DNA of 64,000 bases, from assembly GCF_001042475.2 (NCBI RefSeq), contig NZ_LECW02000001.1, positions 248,001 to 312,000 of the forward strand. The letters run 5' to 3'. Under the pieces are notes generated by a model. The model had not been told where the DNA came from. It saw only the letters and a list, made by a program, of their open reading frames with translations, and did not search any database. Each line of letters starts with the position of its first letter. Position 1 is the first letter of the stretch. This stretch comes from Bacillus glycinifermentans (GTDB taxonomy: Bacteria > Bacillota > Bacilli > Bacillales > Bacillaceae). The position numbers were made by a program, and so were the translations under genes. Positions 1 through 10,010 of the stretch are shown here, piece by piece.

Positions 1-3000
1 CATTGGTGGATCGCCATGAGCCGCTGCGTACATCGTTTGCCGAAATCGACGGCAGCCCTGTCCAAAAAGTCCATGACAAAGCGGACATCGAGCTGAAGGT
101 CACGCCTGTTCAAGAAGGCGAAGCCGAAAAAGAAATCAGCCGCTTTATCAGGCCGTTTGATATAAGCAGCGCTCCGCTTATCCGCGCCGAGCTGCTGTCA
201 GTCGGCAGACAACGCCACCTGCTGTTGATCGATACGCACCACATTATTGCCGACGGCGTTTCGAGAAGCCTTTTTGTGAAAGAAATCGCAAGGCTCTACA
301 GAGGCGAATCGCTGCCTGAGCGTAAGCTGCATTACAAAGATTACGCCGTATGGCAAACCGGGCCCGCGCAGCGGGAAACCATTCGGAAGCAGGAGCAATT
401 CTGGCTGAACGAGTTTTCAGAAGCCGTGCCGGAACTCGGCCTGCCGCTGGACTTCCCGCGCTCTCCGGTGCAAAGCTTTAGCGGGGATCAGGTTCACTTT
501 AAAACATCGAAGCCCGCAGCGCTCAACATCCGGAGGCTTGCGGCGGAGACGAAAACGACGCTGAATATCGTCATGCTGGCCGTCTTCAATATCTTTTTAA
601 ACCGCCTCACCGGCCAGAAAGATATTGTCGTAGGGTCTGCGACTGCCGGCAGAACACATGCCGAATTGAAGGACATGCCGGGCATGTTTGTCAACTCGCT
701 GGCTCTTAAAAACCATGTGCCGCAGGACGCGACATTCCGCGAGTTTTTGGAAGACGTTAAAAACAGAAGCCTGGCTGCGCTTGATCATCAGGACTATCCG
801 TTTGAAGAGCTGATTGCCAAGCTCGATCTGCCCCGCGATATGAGCCGGAACCCGCTTTTCAATGTCATGCTGACGGTGGAAGATCCTGATAAGGAAACAT
901 TCGATTTGGACGGTGTAACCATTAAGCCGTATGACATATCGCACGCCGCTGCCAAGTTCGATTTGACGCTGGGAGCGTTTGAGAAAGACGGCGAAATCGG
1001 TCTGCAATTCGAATATGCGACAGATTTGTTTAAGAAAGAAACGATCAGGCGGTGGAGCGGGTATTTGCTCAATCTGCTCGAAGCGGTTGCGAACAATCCG
1101 AATATCCGCCTTTCAGAACTCTCCCTGCTCGATGAAGCGGAAAAACGCCGGATCGTCGAAGCGTGGAACGACACGGCGCTTGACGTTCCGTCAGACCAAA
1201 CGATCCACGAGCTGTTCGAAGCACAGGTCAGCCGCACGCCTGACCGCGGGGCAGCGGTATTCAACGGCCGCCGCTGGACATACCGGGAGCTCAACGCCCG
1301 CGCAAACCGCCTGGCCCGCCTGCTTATCGAAAAAGGAGCGCGGCCGGAACGGAGAATCGGCATCATGGTCAAGCCTTCTCTCGAAATGGCGGCCGGAGTG
1401 CTTTCGGTTTTGAAAGCAGGAGCGGCTTATGTGCCGATCGATCCCGCCTATCCGGAACAAAGGATCAAATACATCCTGGAAGACAGCGGAGCGGAGCTCC
1501 TGTTGACGCAAACGGGTGCAGCCGTGCCTGACGGCTTCTGCGGGGAAACGATTCTGCTTGATACCGTGTTAACCGGAGAAGTGACTTCAGAAGATGAAGT
1601 GAATCCGCAGACAGGGGCGAAACCTGACAACCTGGCTTACTTAATCTACACCTCAGGTACGACGGGCCGGCCGAAAGGCGTCATGGTCGAGCACCACTCG
1701 CTTGTGAACTTGTGCTATTGGCACAATCACGAATTCACTGTCACTGAACACGACAAGAGCGCGAAATACGCCGGCTTCGGCTTTGATGCGTCCGTGTGGG
1801 AGATGTTCCCGTACTGGATCGCCGGAAGCGAGCTGCACATAATCGATGAAGCGATCCGGATGGATATCGTCCGCCTGAATCAATATTTTGAAGAACACGG
1901 CATCACGATCACGTTCCTCCCGACTCAGCTGTGCGAACAGTTTATGGAGCTTGACAACAAATCGCTGCGCGTGCTTCTGACGGGCGGCGACAAGCTGAAG
2001 CGGGTCGAAAAGCGCGGCTACACGCTCGTCAACAACTACGGCCCGACGGAAAACACGGTCGTGGCGACAAGCACGGCGATTGACCCTGACGAAGGAATGC
2101 TTTCGATCGGCAGACCGATCGCCAACACCCGGGTTTATGTGCTCGGAGAGCACAACGAAGTACAGCCTGCCGGTGTCACGGGTGAATTGTGCATCGCAGG
2201 CCGCGGGCTTGCGCGCGGCTATCTCAACAAGCCGGAAGAAACGGCGAAGCGTTTTACGAAAGACCCGTTTGTACCGGGCGAACGGATGTACCGGACGGGC
2301 GATGCCGTGAAGTGGCTTCCGGACGGCCGGATCGAATATATCGGGCGGATCGACCAGCAGGTGAAAATCCGCGGCTTCCGGATCGAGCTTTCTGAAATCG
2401 AGGTACAGCTCGCGAAGCTCCAAGGAGTACAAGAAGCAGCCGTCATCGACATCGAGGACGCGCATGGCAACAAAGCGCTTTGCGGCTATGTGACATCAGC
2501 CGAAACGCTTGATACAGGACGCCTCGCGGACCAATTAGCGAAGACGCTGCCTGATTACATGGTGCCGGCATATTGGGTGCAGCTCAGCGAGCTGCCGATT
2601 ACGGCGAACGGAAAAGTCGACAAACGCGCGCTTCCAAAGCCGGATCTCACTGTGCAGACGGCCGAATATAAAGCGCCGCGAAGTGAGACCGAGCAGCTGT
2701 TGGCGGATGTTTGGCAGGAGGTTCTCGGCGTCGAACGAATCGGCATCAGCGACAATTTCTTCACGCTCGGCGGGGATTCGATCAAAGGGATTCAAATGGC
2801 GAGCCGCCTTCAGCAGCACGGCCTGAAGCTTGAGATGAAAGACTTGTTCCAGCACCCGACGATCGGCGGGATCAGCTCGTACATCGAATCGACAGAAGGA
2901 AAGCCGGTCGACCAGGGTCCTGTCGAAGGCGAAGTGATGCTTACGCCGATCCAGCGCTGGTTCTTCGAACGTGCGTTTTCGAATGAGCACCACTGGAATC

Positions 3001-4328
3001 AGTCGGTTATGCTTCACGCGCCGTCAGGCTTCGACCCTGAGATTGTTCAACAAACATTGCAATCATTAGCCGGTCATCATGACGCGCTGCGCATGGTTTA
3101 CAGAAAAGAAGGCGGCCGGGTCATTCAATACAATCGCGGACCGGGTGAGAAGGCTTTTGCCTTCAGAGTGGTGAACCTCCAGTACGTTTCAGACGCCCAA
3201 GCGGAGATCGCTGCCCAAGCCGAACGGTTGCAGGCAAGCCTTGATATCGCGAAAGGCCCGCTGATGAAAGCAGAGCAATATCAGACGGCTGATGGGGACC
3301 ATTTGCTGATCGTCATCCACCATCTCGTCGTGGACGGCGTGTCATGGCGGATTTTGCTGGAAGACTTTGCAGCAGGCTATCAGCAAGCCGCAAAGAATCA
3401 GGATATTGTCCTCCCTGATAAAACGAATTCGTTTAAAGACTGGGCCGAAGAGCTTGCGGTTTATGCGCAGTCCGAACAGTTCCTCAAGACGTGCGGCTAT
3501 TGGCGCGAACTGGAAAAAGAACGGGTGCCGGCATTGCCGAAAGACCGCATTGTCAGCGAGAGAAAAACAAAAGACACAGCCGCTGCCAAGTTCGAGCTGA
3601 CCGAGGAAGAAACGCGTCTCTTATTAACGAAAGTTCATGAGCCGTACGGTACGGATATCAATGATATTCTCCTTTCCGCCTTGAGCCTGACGATCCGGGA
3701 ATGGACGAATCAATCGGGGGTCTGTATCAATATGGAAGGACACGGCAGGGAAGAAATCATGCCGAATATGAATATCTCTAGAACAGTGGGATGGTTCACC
3801 GCCCAATATCCGGTCATGTTAAAAGACGGTGAGGAAGGTTTACCGGAGCTTATTAAAACCGTAAAAGAAACGCTCCGGCAGATCCCTGATAAGGGAGTCG
3901 GCTATGGCATTCTCCGGTATGTAACAGACCGGCAAAAAGCCGCTATCGATTTCTCCATCAAGCCGGAGATCAGCTTTAACTATTTAGGGCAGATAGACAA
4001 TGAAGTGCAGACGGAATTTTTCGGTCCGTCTCCATACGATATGGGACGTCAGGTTTCAGAAGAATCGGAAGCCCTCTACGCCCTGAGCTTCAGCGGCATC
4101 ATCAGCAATGAAATACTCATCATGTCCTGCTCCTTTAATACAAAGGAGTTTGACAGGCGGACCGTCCAGGAAAGGATCAAACGGTTTAAGCATCATCTGC
4201 TTTCATTGATCGACCATTGCACGGCCAAAAAGGAGCGGGAGTTCACGCCTAGCGACTTCAGCGCCGGCGGTCTTGAAATGGAAGAGATGGGCGACTTGTT
4301 TGATGTGCTTGAAGAAAATTTGAAATAA
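1..4328 (+). CDS. lchAB: Lichenysin synthetase subunit B, C-terminal D-Leu module (partial)
   Basis: This is the last module of a surfactin/lichenysin-family NRPS, entering the window already inside a condensation domain (first complete codon at base 3). Domain order by window residue: C (HHIIADG near 80), A (YTSGTTG near 550, YGPTEN near 680), T (GGDS near 925), and an epimerisation domain (HHLVVDG near 1106). By alignment to the PheA pocket the A-domain residues read D-A-W-F-L-G-N-V-V plus Lys, the classical Leu code. With the E domain the product should be D-Leu, position 6 of lichenysin. The acidic C-terminal tail resembles a donor communication helix for LchAC. The protein acts in the cytosol as a multienzyme assembly line. 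The gene is incomplete at its 5' end only because the window starts there. Identity as lichenysin rather than surfactin rests on LchAC. Confidence 0.95.
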   Translation, partial: LVDRHEPLRTSFAEIDGSPVQKVHDKADIELKVTPVQEGEAEKEISRFIRPFDISSAPLIRAELLSVGRQRHLLLIDTHHIIADGVSRSLFVKEIARLYRGESLPERKLHYKDYAVWQTGPAQRETIRKQEQFWLNEFSEAVPELGLPLDFPRSPVQSFSGDQVHFKTSKPAALNIRRLAAETKTTLNIVMLAVFNIFLNRLTGQKDIVVGSATAGRTHAELKDMPGMFVNSLALKNHVPQDATFREFLEDVKNRSLAALDHQDYPFEELIAKLDLPRDMSRNPLFNVMLTVEDPDKETFDLDGVTIKPYDISHAAAKFDLTLGAFEKDGEIGLQFEYATDLFKKETIRRWSGYLLNLLEAVANNPNIRLSELSLLDEAEKRRIVEAWNDTALDVPSDQTIHELFEAQVSRTPDRGAAVFNGRRWTYRELNARANRLARLLIEKGARPERRIGIMVKPSLEMAAGVLSVLKAGAAYVPIDPAYPEQRIKYILEDSGAELLLTQTGAAVPDGFCGETILLDTVLTGEVTSEDEVNPQTGAKPDNLAYLIYTSGTTGRPKGVMVEHHSLVNLCYWHNHEFTVTEHDKSAKYAGFGFDASVWEMFPYWIAGSELHIIDEAIRMDIVRLNQYFEEHGITITFLPTQLCEQFMELDNKSLRVLLTGGDKLKRVEKRGYTLVNNYGPTENTVVATSTAIDPDEGMLSIGRPIANTRVYVLGEHNEVQPAGVTGELCIAGRGLARGYLNKPEETAKRFTKDPFVPGERMYRTGDAVKWLPDGRIEYIGRIDQQVKIRGFRIELSEIEVQLAKLQGVQEAAVIDIEDAHGNKALCGYVTSAETLDTGRLADQLAKTLPDYMVPAYWVQLSELPITANGKVDKRALPKPDLTVQTAEYKAPRSETEQLLADVWQEVLGVERIGISDNFFTLGGDSIKGIQMASRLQQHGLKLEMKDLFQHPTIGGISSYIESTEGKPVDQGPVEGEVMLTPIQRWFFERAFSNEHHWNQSVMLHAPSGFDPEIVQQTLQSLAGHHDALRMVYRKEGGRVIQYNRGPGEKAFAFRVVNLQYVSDAQAEIAAQAERLQASLDIAKGPLMKAEQYQTADGDHLLIVIHHLVVDGVSWRILLEDFAAGYQQAAKNQDIVLPDKTNSFKDWAEELAVYAQSEQFLKTCGYWRELEKERVPALPKDRIVSERKTKDTAAAKFELTEEETRLLLTKVHEPYGTDINDILLSALSLTIREWTNQSGVCINMEGHGREEIMPNMNISRTVGWFTAQYPVMLKDGEEGLPELIKTVKETLRQIPDKGVGYGILRYVTDRQKAAIDFSIKPEISFNYLGQIDNEVQTEFFGPSPYDMGRQVSEESEALYALSFSGIISNEILIMSCSFNTKEFDRRTVQERIKRFKHHLLSLIDHCTAKKEREFTPSDFSAGGLEMEEMGDLFDVLEENLK

Positions 4329-4339
4329 ACATTGTACGA

Positions 4340-4366
4340 GTTGCCCGCTTCACCCAAGCGGGCAAC
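4340..4366 (+). other. Intergenic hairpin between lchAB and lchAC
   Basis: A perfect 11-bp inverted repeat (GTTGCCCGCTT / AAGCGGGCAAC) with a 5-base loop fills the short gap between the lchAB stop and the lchAC ribosome binding site. No T-run follows, so it is unlikely to be an intrinsic terminator. It may set mRNA processing or stability, or the relative expression of LchAC. Confidence 0.6.
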
Positions 4367-4387
4367 TCCGTGAAAGGGGGACAAAAC

Positions 4388-7300
4388 GTGAGCGAGTTTA
4401 AAAAGGAACATGTGCAGGATATTTACTATTTATCTCCGATGCAGGAAGGGATGCTGTTTCATACTCTGCTGCATCCGGGGCAGAGCTTTTATATTGAACA
4501 GATCAGCATGCAGGTAAAAGGCTCTTTTCGAAAGGATCTATTGGAAAAAAGCATGAACGTGATCGTCGAAAGGTATGATATCTTCCGGACCGTATTCGTT
4601 CATGAAAAAATGAAAAGGCCTGTTCAAGTCGTCTTAAAAGAAAGGCATTTTCATGTGGTAGAAGTCGATTTATCAGGGCTTTCCGAAGAGGAGCAGAAAG
4701 AGCGTATCGAGGATTATAAACAGGAAGACAAACGAAAAGGCTTTAACCTGTCAAAAGACATCCCGATGCGAACGGCGATTTTCAAAAAGGGAGCCGGTGT
4801 GTATGAATGGGTGTGGAGCTACCACCACATCCTGCTTGACGGCTGGTGCTTCGGCATTGTTGTTCAAGAGCTGTTCAAAGTGTACAATGCACTCCGGAAA
4901 AACAAGCCTTACAGCCTGAAACCGGTCAAACCGTACAAAGAATATATCAATTGGCTCGAACATCAGGATAAACAAAAATCGCTTTCCTATTGGGAAGAAT
5001 ATTTAGCCGGATTTGAGGGGCAGACGACGTTTGCCGAACAGCGGAAAAAAACGAATCAAACAGGCTATCAGCCTGAAGAGCTGCTGTTTACATTGCCGAA
5101 AGCCGAAACGGAAGCTTTTGCAAAACTCGCAAAAGCCCACAATACGACGCTGAGCACGGCGCTTCAGGCGGTATGGTCGGTGCTCTTGAGCCGCTATCAG
5201 CGATCGCGCGACTTGATATTCGGAACCGTGGTCTCGGGGCGTCCCGCCGAAATAAAAGGCGTCGAGCATATGGTCGGCTTATTTATTAATGTTGTTCCGA
5301 AGCGGGTCACATTCGGCGACAAAACGACCTTTCCGGAGCTGATCGCCCGCTTGCAGAAGCAGACGCTCGAATCAGAGCCGCACCAATACGTGCCGCTTTA
5401 CGATATCCAAAGCAAAACGGCGTCGCCTGATCTGATCGATCATATCATCGTGTTTGAAAACTATCCGCTCCAGAAAGCGAACAAACAGCAGGAGGAAGAC
5501 GATCTCGGCTTTACAATGGGCCGTGTCAGCGTGTTTGAAAAATCGAACTATGACTTGAATCTGCTTGCATCGCCGGGCGAAGAAATGATGCTGAAGTTCG
5601 CTTACAACGGGAATGTCTTTGATACATCGTTTGTGGAGCGCTTAAAGGATCAGCTCATAGAAGCGATCAGCCGGATTGCCGGCAATCCGAATCAGCAGCT
5701 TGATGACATCACCATCGTTCCTGAAAACGAAAGAAACAATCTGCTGTATGAATTTAATGTCCCTGCGGAGAAAGCAAAAACCGCCCTGGCGATCCCGCAA
5801 TGGTTTGAGCGTTTTGTAGAATACATGCCCGGTGAACCGGCCGTGTCGGCCGCAGGCCGCACTCTTACATATCGTGAATTGAACGAACGGGCCAACCGGC
5901 TCGCCCGTTACTTGAGAAAAAAAGGAGTGGGCCGAAAGAAGGCGGCAGCCCTCTTTTTCCGCCGCTCACCGGACATGGTCATCGCGATTCTCGCCGTTTT
6001 AAAAGCGGGAGGGGCTTATGTGCCGATCGATCCGGAATATCCCGAGGACCGCATCCAATACATGCTTGAAGACAGCGGTGCGCTGTGCCTGCTGACTCAG
6101 GAGGAGCTCGCCGGACGGACCGCGTCGCTTTCCTTTAAAAACGAAACGGTGGTGATCAATGATCCGGCCGTTTCCGGTGAAAGCGGGGAAAACCTTGAGA
6201 CGGCCATTGACCCCGACGATCTTGCGTATATCATGTATACATCGGGAACCACCGGAACACCGAAGGGCAACATGACGACACACGCCAACATTACAAGGGT
6301 CGTCAAAGACACGAATTACATCGACATCACCCGGCAGGACACCTTGCTGTCCCTGTCTAACTATGCATTCGACGGATTTACGTTTGACCTGTACGGCGCT
6401 CTTTTGAACGGCGGAAAACTTGTGGTCGCAGGTCAGGACACCATTCTCGATATCAGCAGGCTCACGGAAACGATAGAGAAAGAAAAGATTACCGTTATGT
6501 TTGTGACAACGGCGCTGTTTAATCTTCTCGTCGACTCAGGGACCGGCTGGATGAAAGGACTCCGCAAAGTGCTGTTCGGAGGCGAACGCTCGTCTGTCAG
6601 CCATGTTAAAAAGGCGCTGGCGGAAATGGGGCCGGGCAGGATCATCCATGTATACGGCCCGACCGAAACGACCGTGTTTGCGACATTTTATTCCGTCGAC
6701 AGCGTGAGAAGCGAAGCAGTTTCGATTCCGATCGGCAAGCCATTGAATCAGACTGCGGCTTTCATTTTGACGGAGAAAAATGAGCTTCAGCCGATCGGAG
6801 CGGTCGGCGAGCTGTGCCTGAGCGGAGCCGGCGTATCGCTCGGCTACTTGAACAGACCCGATCTGACAGCGGAGAAATTTGTCCCGCACCCGTTTATCCC
6901 GGGCGAAAACATGTACCGGACCGGGGACTTGGCCCGCTGGCTTCCGGACGGCAATATCGAATTTGCCGGACGAATTGACGATCAGGTGAAAATCCGCGGG
7001 CACCGCATTGAGCTTGGCGAGATTGAGGAACAGCTTACCCGTTGTCCCGGCGTAAAAGAAGCTGTTGTTCTTGCTGCACGAAGCGGAAGCGGCGATTTAA
7101 CGCTGACAGCTTATGTCGTTCCGGCTTCCGGCGGCGTCACGGAAGAAACGCTTCGCGGCCGCCTTGCGCAAAAGCTGCCGGCCTATATGGTGCCGCCTGT
7201 CTATTTCATACTTGAAGAGCTGCCGCTGACGCCGAATGGAAAAGTGAACCGGCGCCTTCTTCCGGAAGCAGGAGAAGCCTCGGTACGAGCGGAGCGCAGG

Positions 7301-8233
7301 GAACCCCGCAATGAAACGGAGGCCAAGCTGGAGAGGATTTGGTCAGAGGTGCTCGGCCGTCCGCACATCGGCATAGACGAGAACTTTTTCGAAATCGGAG
7401 GCCATTCATTGAAGGCGATGGCTGTCATCTCCCGGATATTGAAGGAGCTGGGGGCGGAAGTTCCGGTGAACATCATGTTCGAATCTCCGACAATCGCGGC
7501 AATGGCTGCGTATATAGACGGCGGAGGCAAAACGGATGAAGCGGAAAGAACCGTGTTCAATCCGGAAGCCGGCCGAAACGTATTCGCCTTCCCGCCCGTC
7601 CTCGGATACGGCATCATGTACGGCAGGCTTGCCGAACAATTGCCGGAATATAAGATTTGTGCCTTTGATTTTATCGAAGCGGGAGACAGAGTTGATCGTT
7701 TTGCGAACACGATCGCGAAGCTTCAGCCTGAAGGTCCGCTGACATTGCTCGGCTACTCGGCAGGCTGCGGTCTTGCTTTTGAAGTGGCGCAGCAGCTTGA
7801 AAAAAGCGGCCGTGAAGTCGACAAGCTGATCATGATCGATTCGTATATGAAAAACAATGTCAGCGATTTGGAGGGCCGCGCTGTCGAAGATGATGTCGCC
7901 GCGCTGCTCGAGGTCAACAAAGACAACGAATACATGCAAATCGAAGCGGTTGCAGAAGGCATTGCCAGAAAGCTTGAAGCGTACTATTCGTATTTTGTCG
8001 GCTTGATCCATCAAGGACAGGTTGACTCAGATATTCACTTTATTCAATCCGAGTCGCAAAAACCGCTCCCGGCATGGCTTTCTTCGTGGAAAGAAGGAAC
8101 AAAGGCGTCTTATCGAGAATATCAAGGGTATGGAACGCATGATGAAATGCTCGCTGACTGCTTTGTAAAACAAAACGCGGAGATAGTCAGACGGGCTTTA
8201 AACGAGCGTGCCGTGGTAAACGGGGGTGTATAA
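4388..8233 (+). CDS. lchAC: Lichenysin synthetase subunit C, Ile module with thioesterase
   Basis: Terminal single-module NRPS of 1281 aa, the size of SrfAC. Domains: C (HHILLDG near 147), A (YTSGTTG near 617, VYGPTET near 758), T (GGHS, phosphopantetheine Ser near 1007) and a C-terminal type I thioesterase (GYSAG near 1122) that releases and cyclises the lipopeptide. The A pocket reads D-G-F-F-L-G-V-V-F plus Lys, matching Ile codes such as those of bacitracin synthetase and differing from the Leu code of SrfAC. That is the main reason for calling lichenysin. The start is the GTG at 4388, because AAAGGGGG lies 7 bases upstream; a GTG in frame at 4370 would precede that ribosome binding site. 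The N-terminus ([13 protein letters not shown]) fits an acceptor communication segment for the LchAB E domain. Confidence 0.96.
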   Translation: MSEFKKEHVQDIYYLSPMQEGMLFHTLLHPGQSFYIEQISMQVKGSFRKDLLEKSMNVIVERYDIFRTVFVHEKMKRPVQVVLKERHFHVVEVDLSGLSEEEQKERIEDYKQEDKRKGFNLSKDIPMRTAIFKKGAGVYEWVWSYHHILLDGWCFGIVVQELFKVYNALRKNKPYSLKPVKPYKEYINWLEHQDKQKSLSYWEEYLAGFEGQTTFAEQRKKTNQTGYQPEELLFTLPKAETEAFAKLAKAHNTTLSTALQAVWSVLLSRYQRSRDLIFGTVVSGRPAEIKGVEHMVGLFINVVPKRVTFGDKTTFPELIARLQKQTLESEPHQYVPLYDIQSKTASPDLIDHIIVFENYPLQKANKQQEEDDLGFTMGRVSVFEKSNYDLNLLASPGEEMMLKFAYNGNVFDTSFVERLKDQLIEAISRIAGNPNQQLDDITIVPENERNNLLYEFNVPAEKAKTALAIPQWFERFVEYMPGEPAVSAAGRTLTYRELNERANRLARYLRKKGVGRKKAAALFFRRSPDMVIAILAVLKAGGAYVPIDPEYPEDRIQYMLEDSGALCLLTQEELAGRTASLSFKNETVVINDPAVSGESGENLETAIDPDDLAYIMYTSGTTGTPKGNMTTHANITRVVKDTNYIDITRQDTLLSLSNYAFDGFTFDLYGALLNGGKLVVAGQDTILDISRLTETIEKEKITVMFVTTALFNLLVDSGTGWMKGLRKVLFGGERSSVSHVKKALAEMGPGRIIHVYGPTETTVFATFYSVDSVRSEAVSIPIGKPLNQTAAFILTEKNELQPIGAVGELCLSGAGVSLGYLNRPDLTAEKFVPHPFIPGENMYRTGDLARWLPDGNIEFAGRIDDQVKIRGHRIELGEIEEQLTRCPGVKEAVVLAARSGSGDLTLTAYVVPASGGVTEETLRGRLAQKLPAYMVPPVYFILEELPLTPNGKVNRRLLPEAGEASVRAERREPRNETEAKLERIWSEVLGRPHIGIDENFFEIGGHSLKAMAVISRILKELGAEVPVNIMFESPTIAAMAAYIDGGGKTDEAERTVFNPEAGRNVFAFPPVLGYGIMYGRLAEQLPEYKICAFDFIEAGDRVDRFANTIAKLQPEGPLTLLGYSAGCGLAFEVAQQLEKSGREVDKLIMIDSYMKNNVSDLEGRAVEDDVAALLEVNKDNEYMQIEAVAEGIARKLEAYYSYFVGLIHQGQVDSDIHFIQSESQKPLPAWLSSWKEGTKASYREYQGYGTHDEMLADCFVKQNAEIVRRALNERAVVNGGV

Positions 8234-8235
8234 TC

Positions 8236-8967
8236 GTGACAGATGTATTGAAAACTTTCGTGCCGTCATCGGGCGGCATGCAATTGATTTGTTTTCCGTT
8301 TGCAGGAGGCTATTCCGCATCATTCCGGCCGCTTTATGACCGCTTAAAAACGGACTGTGACATGATGGCGATCGAACCGCCCGGCCACGGGACGAATCAA
8401 ATGGAGCTTGTCGATGATTTGGAGACGCTCGTCGGGATGTACAAGGCGGCACTTGAGCCGAAGCTGACCCGTCCGTTTGTGCTGTTCGGCTACAGCATGG
8501 GGGGGATGGTCGCATACAGACTGGCGCAGAGGCTCGAGAAGGAGGGGATCTTTCCGAGCGCCGTCATCATTTCGGCGATTCAGCCGCCTGATTGCAAGCG
8601 GAAAAAGGTGTCCCATTATGATGATGATGCCTTTCTCGATCATATCATCCAGCTTGGCGGAATTCCCGATGAGCTCGTCAGGAACAGGGAGGTCATCAAC
8701 TATTTCCTCCCGTCCTTCAGAGCCGACTACCGTGCGCTGGAGTCGTTTCTGCACACCGATCATTCGCTTGTCAGCTCGCCAGTATACATATTGAACGGCG
8801 ATAAAGACGAGAAATGCATGAGAGACGCTTCCGGCTGGGAAAAGTGGGTTCGGAAAGCCGAATTTCATACGTTTCAAGGCGGGCATATGTTTCTCCTCTC
8901 AAAAACGGAGGAGGTCGCAGCACGCATCAGGTCGATCCTCGCGGAAGCGGGTCAAACAATACGATAA
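8236..8967 (+). CDS. lchAD: External type II thioesterase of the lichenysin operon
   Basis: Alpha/beta hydrolase of 243 aa, the SrfAD (SrfTEII) counterpart. The nucleophile elbow GYSMGG is near residue 86, an aspartate sits in the NGDKDEK segment near 187, and a catalytic His is in GGHMF near 215. Type II thioesterases hydrolyse misprimed acyl groups from carrier-protein phosphopantetheine arms and so restore stalled NRPS modules. The GTG start lies 2 bases after the lchAC stop, and the ribosome binding site GGGGGTG lies within the end of lchAC, so translation is probably coupled. It is the last gene of the operon and is followed by a strong terminator. Confidence 0.95.
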   Translation: MTDVLKTFVPSSGGMQLICFPFAGGYSASFRPLYDRLKTDCDMMAIEPPGHGTNQMELVDDLETLVGMYKAALEPKLTRPFVLFGYSMGGMVAYRLAQRLEKEGIFPSAVIISAIQPPDCKRKKVSHYDDDAFLDHIIQLGGIPDELVRNREVINYFLPSFRADYRALESFLHTDHSLVSSPVYILNGDKDEKCMRDASGWEKWVRKAEFHTFQGGHMFLLSKTEEVAARIRSILAEAGQTIR

Positions 8968-9008
8968 AACGGAAAATCGGCGATGATCAGCCGATTTTCC
9001 GTTTTTTT
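8966..9008. terminator. Bidirectional terminator, lchAD / ycxC
   Basis: A perfect 16-bp stem (AAAACGGAAAATCGGC and its complement) with an 8-base loop, followed by T-runs in both directions. It closes the lchA operon. The ycxC stop codon (TGA, minus strand, 8987) lies at the loop edge, so the last codons of ycxC are part of the stem. Confidence 0.9.
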
Positions 9009-9873
9009 AATTGCGGGCGATTTTCTTTTCTTGTAGCGCCGATGATCCCGGCAATAATCACGATCGAACCGACGATATGATACCATGCGAGCGTTTCCCG
9101 CAGCAAAACAACACCTGCCAAAATCGTCACCAATGTGGCCAAATGATTAAACAAGCTGATTTTCGCAGCTTCAATTTTTGATAAAGCGTAGTTTGATAAA
9201 AAGGATGTCGCAAACGATGACAGCACGCCCGGAATGGCGCGAAGAAATCGGTAAGCGTCCCGTCCGCCATATGGCCGAACACGGCGATTCCGTTGAAAAA
9301 AACGAAGCCCGCGGCCGTGATCACATACGTTAATTCCAGTGAGCTGAATCTTTTTGTCATCTTTCTGGCCAAGACGCTGTAGCCTGCTGAAGAAAGCGCC
9401 GACAGCAGAATCAGTACGGCTCCTTTCACATTGGTGCTGCTGACGCCCGCGCTTTTCATTAAGAAAATGAAAGCTACGCCAGCCGCTGACAAAACTGTGA
9501 AAAAGAACTGCCGCCTGCTGAAGCGTTCCTTTAAAAAATATGAAGCCAACAGCATTGTCAAAATCGGGATCGAGGCTTGAATAATCCCCGCTTCCGAGGA
9601 AGACGTATAGACGAGCCCAAAGGCTTGAAAACCAAAAAACATCATCGGATAAAATAAAGCGAGCGGCAAAATCAACAGCACGTCCTTCGCGCGGATGCCG
9701 ATCTTGACCCAGCCGCACAAAAGGGGAATAAGCGCGGCGCAGAATGCGACGGTAAAGCGGTGTGCGAGCAGGTCAAGCGGTCCCGCCGCCGCGAGCGCTA
9801 ATTTTACAAACAAAAATGAAAAACCGATGATAAAGGCGTATAACAAAGCTGCAAGATAAGCAGATTTATGCAA
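8987..9873 (-). pseudogene. ycxC: EamA/DMT-family transporter YcxC, frameshifted
   Basis: Two overlapping minus-strand frames together make one EamA-type drug/metabolite transporter of about 295 aa with roughly ten membrane segments. The N-terminal frame (TTG start 9873, GGGGAG about 10 bases upstream) runs through the first EamA repeat and into the second. Near 9230-9245 homology passes to another frame that continues LSSFATSFLSNYALSK and LVTILAGVVLLRETLAW to the stop at 8987. A single missing base at the TTCTTCGCGCC stretch explains the change. It lies divergent from ycxD, as in B. subtilis, and a role in exporting an amino acid or related metabolite is inferred only. It could be a real disruption or a sequencing error. 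Confidence 0.8.
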
Positions 9874-9974
9874 ACATGATCATCTCCCCGAGCGTATGCA
9901 TGCAATACATGTGATTTGACCGGTCTCTGTCATCTTATACGGCGGAAAAGTTTGATACAATACAAAAAAAGCAG

Positions 9975-9992
9975 ATCTGTACCGATACAGAT
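9975..9992. promoter_or_regulatory. Inverted repeat in the ycxC-ycxD intergenic region
   Basis: A perfect dyad ATCTGTA-CCGA-TACAGAT lies just upstream of the ycxD ribosome binding site. MocR regulators usually bind such sites between themselves and a divergent target, so this is a candidate YcxD operator. Confidence 0.45.
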
Positions 9993-10010
9993 TCGGAGAA
10001 GGAGAAGAGC

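Noticed and set aside
1653-2465. Long open frame (270 codons) antisense to lchAB
   Set aside because: It lies opposite a confirmed adenylation domain, is rich in Arg/Asp/Val as expected of antisense frames in GC-rich coding DNA, and has no family features.
1-4328. Possible comS-like gene inside the NRPS gene
   Set aside because: In B. subtilis comS lies in the early (Val) part of srfAB, which is outside this window; no candidate was seen here.
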